Shown in pieces: positions 56,969 through 64,000 of a stretch of 64,000 nucleotides of DNA (position 1 is its first letter; every line of letters starts with the position of its first letter). Position numbers and translations under genes: made by a program. This DNA is from Eucommia ulmoides. Its lineage: Eukaryota; Streptophyta; Magnoliopsida; Garryales; Eucommiaceae. The stretch covers positions 372,001 through 436,000 of the forward strand of contig JAENRU010000432.1 of assembly GCA_016647705.1 (NCBI GenBank). The letters run 5' to 3'. Under the pieces are notes generated by a model. That model worked only from the letters and a program-made list of their open reading frames with translations. It was not told where the DNA came from and did not search any database.

Positions 56969-58418
56969 TGGGATTTAGTACCTTTACCTCCGGGTAAAAG
57001 TCCAATTGGTTCTCGGTGGGTCTACAAAATTAAAACCAAGTCTGACGGTTCAGTTGAGCGGTATAAAGCTCGTTTGGTTGCCAAGGGATTTTCTCAGCAA
57101 TATAGTATGGATTATGAGGAGACTTTTGCTCCAGTTGCAAAAATGACAACTATTCGCACTGTTATTGCCATTGCATCTATTCGTCAGTGGCATATTTCTC
57201 AGATGGATGTTAAAAATGCCTTCTTGAATGGTGACCTTCAAGAAGAAGTTTACATGACTCCTCCTCCAGGTGTTGCTCATAAGTCCGGAGAAGTTCGCAA
57301 ACTCAAGAAAGCTTTATACGACCTTAAACAGGCTCCTCGAGCCTGATTTGAGAAGTTCTCTACGGTAATTACTTCACTTGGTTTTCACCCAAGTAATCAT
57401 GATTCCGCTCTGTTTATAAAGTGTACCACTGCCGGCCGTATTCTACTATCTTTATATGTAAATGACATGATTATTATTGGTGATGATGTTGATGAGATTG
57501 CAATTTTTAAATCAGAATTATCTTAGCTGTTTGAAATGAAGGACTTGGGGGCTTTACGCTATTTTTTGGGTATTAGTAGCCTTTTCTCCGAAAGGTTATC
57601 TTCTCTCTCAGTCCAAATATGCAGCTGACATTCTCGAGCGTGCTCGTCTTAATGATACTAGGACTGTTGATACTCCTCTAGAGGTAAATGTTCACTACTC
57701 ACCTTCTGATGGTGCCCCCTTATCAGATCCTACCTTATATCGTATTATTGTTGGCAGTTTGGTCTATCTAACTATTACTCGCCCGAACATTGCTCATGTT
57801 GTTCATATTATCAATCAATTTGTCACTTCTCCTACTATAGTTATTGGGGTGCTGTTCTTCGTATCCTTTGGTATCTTCGGAATACCCTCTTTCAGAGTCT
57901 CTTACTTCCATCGATCTCGTCTTTGAAGCTACATTCCTTTTCTGATGCTGATTGGGCTAGTGATCCCACATATCGCAAGTCTGTTATAAGTTTTTGTGTA
58001 TTTTTGGGTGATTCTCTCATTTCATGGAAGAGCAAGAAGCAAGCCGTTGTTTCTAAATCTTCCACGGAAGTTGAGTATCGTGTGATGGCATCCATTACCA
58101 CTGAAATAGTTTAGTTGCGTTAGTTACTTGCAGATATGAGTATTTCTCTTTCTCATCCCACTCTCATGTATTGTGATAACAAGAGTGCTATTCAGATTGT
58201 TCACAATTCAGTCTTTCATGAACGGATCAAGCACATCGAAATCGATTGTCATCTCACTCGTCATCATCTTCAACATGGGTCCATTACTTTGCCTTTTGTG
58301 TCATCCTCCATGCAAGTTGCCGACTTGTTCACCAAATCATATTCTATTTCGAGCTTTCGTTTTTTGGTTGGCAAACTCTCGATGCTACTTGCAGCAACAT
58401 CGTGAGTTTGAGAGGGGA

Positions 58419-58612
58419 TATTAGAGTTTATTATTATTAGTATTTAGTAAGGGTAGAATTGTCTTTTACTTGCTTTCTAGGTTTTCCATTGTACTCTTAT
58501 ATAAATCTCTCTTTTCATCTGTATTATTGCATTCTTGATTTCAGGGATAATAAAACCCTAGCCGTCATTCTTTTTCTCTCTAAACTTTTGATATTATTTA
58601 TTGATCTTAACA
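58419..58612 (+). repeat. Right LTR of the copia element in gene B
   Basis: 194 bp, same length as the left LTR (48500-48693), TATTAGAG to CTTAACA, with a TATATAA box near 58498. It is directly followed by gene B exon sequence. Confidence 0.9.
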
Positions 58613-59589
58613 GTCTAGGCATCTATAGATGGGGAAGTTGCTGGGGTTGCAGATTCCGTTGCCGTCGCAGATCTTGTAATTATCCCAAGAGTCCGCCGGA
58701 GAAGTAAGAAAAATTTTATGGTCTTTTTCCAATTTGACCCAATTCAGGCGATGGATATCGCCGGTCAGCGTCATCGTCAGCTTTGAATAGCCGGAGCTGT
58801 TGAGAAGCTCAAGCCTACTGTACACCTCTTCTCTTCTGATGATCACTTTGAATTTAAAAACTGGGTTTTTTTTTCAGGCTTGGGATTCCACTGAACCCTA
58901 TTCCATTCCACGGACGTAATCTGAAAACCTCGACCGGTCCTTTTTCCAGTACGTTTTGCGGGTACCCGGTCGGATCGCAGTGGAAGGTGAAATCGCCAAG
59001 GTACGGATCGTCGTTGCTCCGCCATGACGTGAGGTGAACTTCCCGGCCGGTGACGAAGTTTTTTCCGAGCTTTATCCCCAACAGAAGCGTGTCGCCGGGA
59101 TAATCGAAGCTCTGGCAGAAGAAATTCTCCGGGTTAGTTTCGCCGACGTCTCTCACCACCAAATTGTCGGAATCCAAAAGCTCCGCGATCGGATTGCGGG
59201 AAGATGTGGCCAACGATATGTTGGAAGACCATATGACTTTGTTGTCCCTGCTGCTATCCACGACGGCAATAATCCCCGGGAGGATGACTTTGGCGACGCC
59301 AGATTTTTTACCGGCGATTGGTATTTCTGTGTTGGCGACCCAGACCACCGTCCGGATCGGTAAATTTTTGTACCAGATTCCGAGGTAACGGTTCATGGAA
59401 TTCGCCGGACTGAAGAAACCCATTTCGAAGTACCCATTGTCGGAAACAATGGTCTCGCCGTCGCCGATGAATCGGGTGGTGGTGATGTTATCTCCGGCAA
59501 CGGAGAAGAAGATCTTAAAGGAGAAGAGAAGAATTCCGGTAACGGCGCAATGATAGTCCATTAGACACTGTGTTCGGACTGTACATGGG

Positions 59590-59602
59590 CAGCTATTTAT
59601 AA
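59590..59602 (-). promoter_or_regulatory. TATA box of gene B
   Basis: TTATAAATAGC on the minus strand lies only about 35 bp above the gene B ATG, implying a very short leader. The related TATA-rich segment in A' (about 615-630) lies some 390 bp above its ATG, and in gene A about 1.5 kb above it because of two insertions. Confidence 0.45.
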
Positions 59603-59801
59603 TTACATTTACGACCCTCTAATTATACTCCACGTTTTATTTGAGTCTCAAAAACTATAAAAAATTAACAAATTTGCTTCAATTGTGCACAACCACCTAA
59701 CTCCTTTTCCCAATTTAGTGGGTGGGATATCAGTAGAATTCTCATATGAATATGTCAATAATCTTATTAGTTTTTGACGTATCCCAGATTTTGGAAAAAA
59801 T

Positions 59802-59865
<64 letters not shown>

Positions 59866-60130
59866 AATATTTAAAGCGGGATTTTTTATTTTTTTTTAAA
59901 AGCGCTGATTTTCTCGTAAATAACTTTAGTCAATTTTAGAAAAATAAGTCGTTATCTAGTATTAAGTTTAAATGATGTGCTAAATCATCGGATTTTTTTG
60001 AAAATAATTTAAAAAATGACTTAAGTAAAATTTTGACTCAAAAAGCATGGCCGAACTAAAGTTTCGTTTTAAAGGTTCTGTAGAATTCTCATATGAATAT
60101 GTCAATAATCATGTTAGTTTTGTTTTTTTA

Positions 60131-60169
<39 letters not shown>

Positions 60170-60376
60170 TTCTCTACCAAAACCCTTTTTTTGATATAAT
60201 TATTTTGTATTTGATTTTTTATTTTATTTTATTACATGAAAAATTATAATTTTGATAGTCGTTGGCCAAAACTTAGTTTTGATTTTCTATTTTAAATTCT
60301 GAAAATTATACCAATTTGTAAAATATATTAATAAATGTTTTTTTTTTCTTTTCTTTTTTTCCGGATCAATAGGGAT

Positions 60377-60802
60377 TGTTGAATCCCAAATCGCTTGTGT
60401 TACCTGATCTTGAGTTATATATAAAAGTTAAGGGTAATCCTCCTCTTAAAAAGCGTCTTTTGAGAGTGAGTTAGGCCCATTGAATTTCTACATGGTATCA
60501 GAGTCAGACCTTTATCTGATGTTGGGCGTGTTAAATCCCACATCAATGATGTGCCCCCGATATCCGTTCGCAGTGGCTTGTTAAAGTCCACCCTGAGCGT
60601 GAGGGGGCATGTTGAATCCCACATTGATATTGGGTTTCCCGATATCCGTTCGCAGAGATTTGTCAAAGTCCACCCTGCGCAGGAGGCGTGTTGAATCCCA
60701 CATTGCTTGTGTTACCTGATCCTGAGCTATATATAAAGTCAAGGGCAATCCTCCTCTTATAAAGCGTCTTTTGAGAGTGAGTTAGGCCATTGAATTTCTA
60801 TA
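60377..60802 (+). mobile_element. TRIM downstream of gene D
   Basis: Terminal repeats 60377-60492 and 60689-60802 (TGTTGAATCCC ends), primer-site-like TGGTATCAGAGTCAG after the left repeat, target duplication GGGAT at 60372-60376 and 60803-60807. Orthologous to 22199-22625. Structurally whole, with no coding sequence as usual for TRIMs. Confidence 0.8.
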
Positions 60803-61133
60803 GGGATTATCCCAAATTGTGAAATTAACGTTAATTATAGAATCTCACATCAACCAATTAGCACTAAAATTATGGTTTTTTGTAAAAAAAAAAAAAAAAA
60901 AAAAGTATGTTATTTAAAAGAAAGAAAAAATTGATGCAAAAATATTTAAAAAATTGATGCAAAAATATTTCTAACTCCACCAAAATAAAATTGGTATACA
61001 CAAAATAAATCTCCAAAAATAATGTATCCACTTGTAAGAGGATAACACAATTTCTGATCTAAAAGATCAGTATTGAAATTTTATTCCAATTGATTACTTT
61101 TTTTCTATATGAAAAAATAAAATAAAATAAAAT

Positions 61134-62397
61134 CTACCGAGGATCCATTTCAGTAATGGTAATTTCATTAATTGAAGAACTTGTTGGTTTGGTGCTCCAA
61201 GAATACTCTCCTTCAACAAAACTCCTTTCAGTGAAGAAACCAGACTGCTTTGGCAATGGTCACGAGCCCTTGCTACCCAACATTAGTACCACCGATGCCA
61301 TGCTTAGCCTGTCTTCTGGGCTTTGTTGAATGCATAGCAGAGCCACATGAATCGATCTTACCGCTTCTTCTGATACAAGAGATGAGTTCTCCACCGTTGG
61401 ATCAATCAATTCTGAGGCCCTATCCTCGTTGAAAAGTCTCCATGCCTATGAATTTGAACACCGTAATCTTTTAGGATTAGTTTTTTTGGAATTTTTTTTA
61501 TTAAAATGATGTGATTGGTTGAAAAAATATGATATTAAAAATGTTTGCTCGGTTTATGTAGCAGAAAAATAAAAAAAATACGGATATAGAGAAAAAAAAA
61601 TTATTATTAAATTTATAAAATAACAAAAGTATGGCATTATAAAGTAGGTGATGTCATAATCTAAATATTGTGAAAATTGTTCTGTGAAATTATTTTTGAA
61701 ATCTGCTATCAAAAGAGTAACATTTGAATTTTTCGTTTTTTCTGCTTCCAAAACCGAAACCAAACAAGCTCTTACATTCTGAATTTCAAAATTTCATTAT
61801 TTTTGCGAATTCTATGAATTTATCAAATCATACGTCCAAACGCAACCTTATCTTCCATCCTTTTGTATTTTTAGAAATATCATTACCTTTGTGTAGATTT
61901 CAAGTATAAAATTACTTACATGTCCAACAAGGTTGTGTTGGTGTTCTTGATGGAAGAATCCTCTGTTTCTCTTCCCACTCACAATCTCGAGCACTAATAC
62001 ACCAAAGCTGAAAACATCTGATTTTGTTGAGAAAATTCCACCGATTGTTTTGTTTTTTTGTTTTTTTTAAATCACTCAATTTTAAAAGTAGCGTTTGTTT
62101 TGCAATTATGCTTTTGTTTCCATATTTCTTTCTCTATTCCCACAAAAAACATGGAACATAAACAACAATGCAGGAACAAAAATGAATATGGAACAGAAAC
62201 AACAATGCGGGAACAAAAACATTAAACAAACACTTTTTTGCACTCCATCAACTTACTATTTCGGGCATTTGAATGGGATTTTTTCTTTTTCCGAAAATAC
62301 AAAATTAAGGTCAGGCACATGAGAAGTAAACTGATGAGCAGCACCAAGGCTACTGTGATGGCTATTCTTTTCTTCCGATTGGATCGACCTTCAGAAA
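61134..62397 (-). pseudogene. Gene D: S-domain receptor-like kinase pseudogene lacking the kinase core
   Basis: Recognisable pieces are the transmembrane exon 62397-62257 (EGRSNRKKRIAITVALVLLI onward), the last 128 bp of exon 6 (62047-61920) and exon 7 (61445-61134, ending at the same stop as gene A). A deletion equivalent to gene A 23822-26018 removed exons 3-5 and the start of exon 6, so the glycine loop, catalytic lysine, HRD and DFG motifs are gone. Exon 7 also has an in-frame TGA at 61262-61260 where gene A has a tryptophan codon. The extracellular exon would lie beyond the right edge. Splicing to any remaining exon could not restore a kinase. Confidence 0.88.
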
Positions 62398-62469
62398 CTG
62401 CAGTATGTTTAATGAATATTTGAAGGTTAAATTCAACATCCATATATCCATTTTGTGTTCTTATTTAAA

Positions 62470-62501
<32 letters not shown>

Positions 62502-62708
62502 CAAAACTCTACTTGTTAAGTCATTTTTTTTTCTCATAGATTTAATCATCTTCTTCTATAATTCAACTATAAATTGTTAACTGAATTCATCCAGGCAAAA
62601 TAATTGGTTCAATTCAACTGATACTAGCCACTGTAATTGTCACCAAATCTCATTTCAAAGAGCTTCAACTACTAAAATTAAAATTGAAAAAAAAAAAAAA
62701 AAAAAATT

Positions 62709-63296
62709 GGGCACCATATGATAACTCCTTTTAGTAGAAAAAAATAACCAATTTTAATAATAGCATTTTTTTTTTTTTTGGATTTTGATGAATGCTCCAC
62801 GAAATTAAAATTTTAACTCATGCAATCGACACACATTACAATAATTTTTCTCAAAGTTCAGAGTTAGCATAAAATTTACCTAATTTCTCCATGTAAAAAA
62901 TTGCAATAGCTTTAACGTTCAGAAATGCTTTTGATAAACACGTTTTTGTTTTCAAAATTTTGGGCATAATTCCAGATTTCCTTAAGAATATGAGAAACAT
63001 AAAAATGATGATCCATATTCATTCGCATAAAACTATTCCTCCTATCATCACACCGGCCACCACTATCACACCACACCGGCCACCATACATTTAAAAAAAT
63101 AAGAAGAACAAATATTGCAATTGTTTTTTTAATTGTACTCATAAATAAAAAAAAAAAATCCAGAACAATGGTCATTACTAAACATGTTTTTGTTCCCAAA
63201 ATATTCCAAAACAAAAATAAATTTTTCATCCCAATTTATTAGAAGTAGAAATAGAAAAGCAGAAACACTAACCAAAACGTTATCAAACGGTCCTTT
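62709..63296. mobile_element. MITE-like element in intron 1 of gene D
   Basis: Same element and position as 26582-27174, with TIR sequence GGGCACCATATGATAACTCC on the left and inverted AAAGGACCGTTTGATAACG on the right. Confidence 0.6.
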
Positions 63297-64000
63297 AGAA
63301 TTTATCACTTTTTGAATGAGTTAAACACAGTGTTTGGCCACAGAGAGAACAATGCTAATATGTAAACATAAAATTCATATGGGTTTTTTAATGTTTAGCC
63401 CATATTTCACACACTCTCTTCTCAATAACCCCTTTAAGCAAAAAGATTATTTTATAAACATCTATAAAAACATTCTTAGCATTTGATCCCTAGAGGTTGA
63501 AAAGTATGGTTACATGGACGACAATGCCCCTATATACAACATAAACAAACCCTAATCTAAACCCATTTTATTTCGGCCGATCCAAACCCATCCATTTCAT
63601 TTCTCTCTCGTCAATCACTCTCTCTATTCATTTTCATATATAGAGAATTTCCAAATATGATACAAATGGTGATGGGTGGAGATGCTCTTTCTCTATCTCG
63701 TTCTCTCCTCTGGCCTGTTCGCCATTATCGTCGTCGTGTGTGGTCGCCATCGCAACAAAGCGTTCATCGTCCACCTGTTCACCTCGCCACGAAGGTTGTC
63801 GCTGCCGTGGTTTTTCGTTGTCGCCTCGCTGCTGTGGCCACCGTTCGTCTTCGTCGGTTTAGTCCTCTAATTTGATGGGTTGTGGTCTTTAATTGATAGG
63901 TTTCAAGGTGAAAAGGTTAATAATTACATTTTTCACCCTTTAATTTTTTTGTTTTTTTTTTTTTAACATTTTCTCCCCTAAATATTCACAACTCTTAAAA

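Larger units (their letters stand above)
48500..58612 (+). mobile_element. Degenerate Ty1/copia element in gene B exon 1, with nested insertions
   Basis: LTRs of 194 bp at 48500-48693 and 58419-58612 (TATTAGAG...CTTAACA) differ at about nine positions by my count, suggesting insertion very roughly one to a few million years ago at usual plant rates. TGGTATCAGAGCC follows the left LTR; the purine tract GAGAGGGGA precedes the right. Parts: gag about 49364-50160 with a zinc-knuckle segment near 50100, protease about 50420-50810, pre-integrase and integrase about 52480-53190, reverse transcriptase about 53595-53809 and 56969-57600, RNase H about 57900-58370. Two later insertions (50807-52474 and 53810-56968) split it. 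The coding region is broken in perhaps ten further places. No clear target duplication is seen. Confidence 0.88.
48393..59561 (-). pseudogene. Gene B: S-domain receptor-like kinase, first exon only, split by retroelements
   Basis: Pieces 59561-58613 and 48499-48393. The ATG at 59561 reads MDYHCAVTGILLFSFKIFFS then VAGDNITTTRFIGDGETIVS, a signal peptide and B-lectin domain, and runs through the S-locus glycoprotein region with a frameshift at a thymine run near 58865-58872. The exon is interrupted after the CDGNGICNPSNFPIYRCLD segment by the copia element 48500-58612, resumes as KFEPRNPRDWEKSDWPNGC, and stops at DCRNDAGNVF where the second copia begins (48392). PAN, transmembrane and kinase exons are absent. 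It is a paralogue of gene A, more diverged than A'. It cannot encode a receptor. Confidence 0.85.
59750..64000. repeat. Segmental duplication SD3, gene D side
   Basis: Counterpart of 19158-27925, continuing to the right window edge. It lacks the foldback element (the uninterrupted site is near 59965-59975) and lacks the equivalent of 23822-26018. It retains the TRIM, the intron-1 MITE (62709-63296) and GC-richer intron sequence (63540-63890). The last bases still match 27815-27925. Confidence 0.88.

Noticed and set aside
48393-62397. Treating genes B and D as one gene
   Set aside because: Gene D's transmembrane and C-terminal exons lie upstream of gene B's start on the same strand, so they cannot follow B's first exon.

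Overview
This window is eukaryotic nuclear DNA from a flowering plant, most likely a eudicot. The evidence is spliced minus-strand genes of the G-type lectin S-receptor-like kinase (S-domain RLK) family with GT-AG introns, Ty1/copia and Ty3/gypsy LTR elements with an initiator-Met tRNA primer site, TRIM, hAT-like, Mutator-like and MITE elements, and AT-rich low-complexity spacers. I cannot name the species. Host coding sequence is sparse; most of the window is duplicated or transposon-derived.

The host content is a degraded S-domain RLK cluster, all on the minus strand. Read right to left it holds: gene D, a pseudogene with transmembrane and C-terminal exons but no kinase core (61134-62397); gene B, first exon only, split by a copia element and cut off by a second one (48393-59561); gene C, promoter plus about 40 codons (43372-43577); gene A, which appears complete (32128 to 22911, seven exons, 835 residues, all kinase motifs present); and A', promoter plus about 70 codons at the left edge (12-221). 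Two other host fragments lie in a 7.1-kb block at 9.83-16.96 kb: exon 1 of a hydroxyproline-rich glycoprotein family gene, and an unidentified terminal exon.

Three duplications organise the window. SD1 (12-7062 and 31928-41492, direct) spans the A/A' promoter region and several old repeats; the right copy carries three later insertions with target-site duplications, and the left copy shows the empty sites. SD2 (7010-9830 and 16963-19789, direct, nearly identical) flanks the 7.1-kb block. SD3 (19158-27925 and about 59750-64000) covers the 3' half of genes A and D; the D copy shows the site before insertion of a 2.4-kb foldback element at 19360-21784.

The repeats include a 1.57-kb near-perfect palindrome (5733-7306) with a guanine-run tract in its right arm where SD1 and SD2 both break; a Mutator-like foldback enclosing a 1.35-kb array of GTCGAC-bearing short repeats; a degenerate AT-rich satellite (14.0-16.5 kb); a GAGCT-rich minisatellite family at three loci; two degenerate copia elements at 44.0-48.4 and 48.5-58.6 kb, the second carrying two further insertions; and an inverted duplication of copia sequence inside a gypsy-type LTR. 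I see no intact transposase or retroelement polyprotein. Gene A is the only locus likely to make a full protein, presumably a plasma-membrane receptor kinase; its 5' flank has been split by a solo LTR and an hAT-like element.
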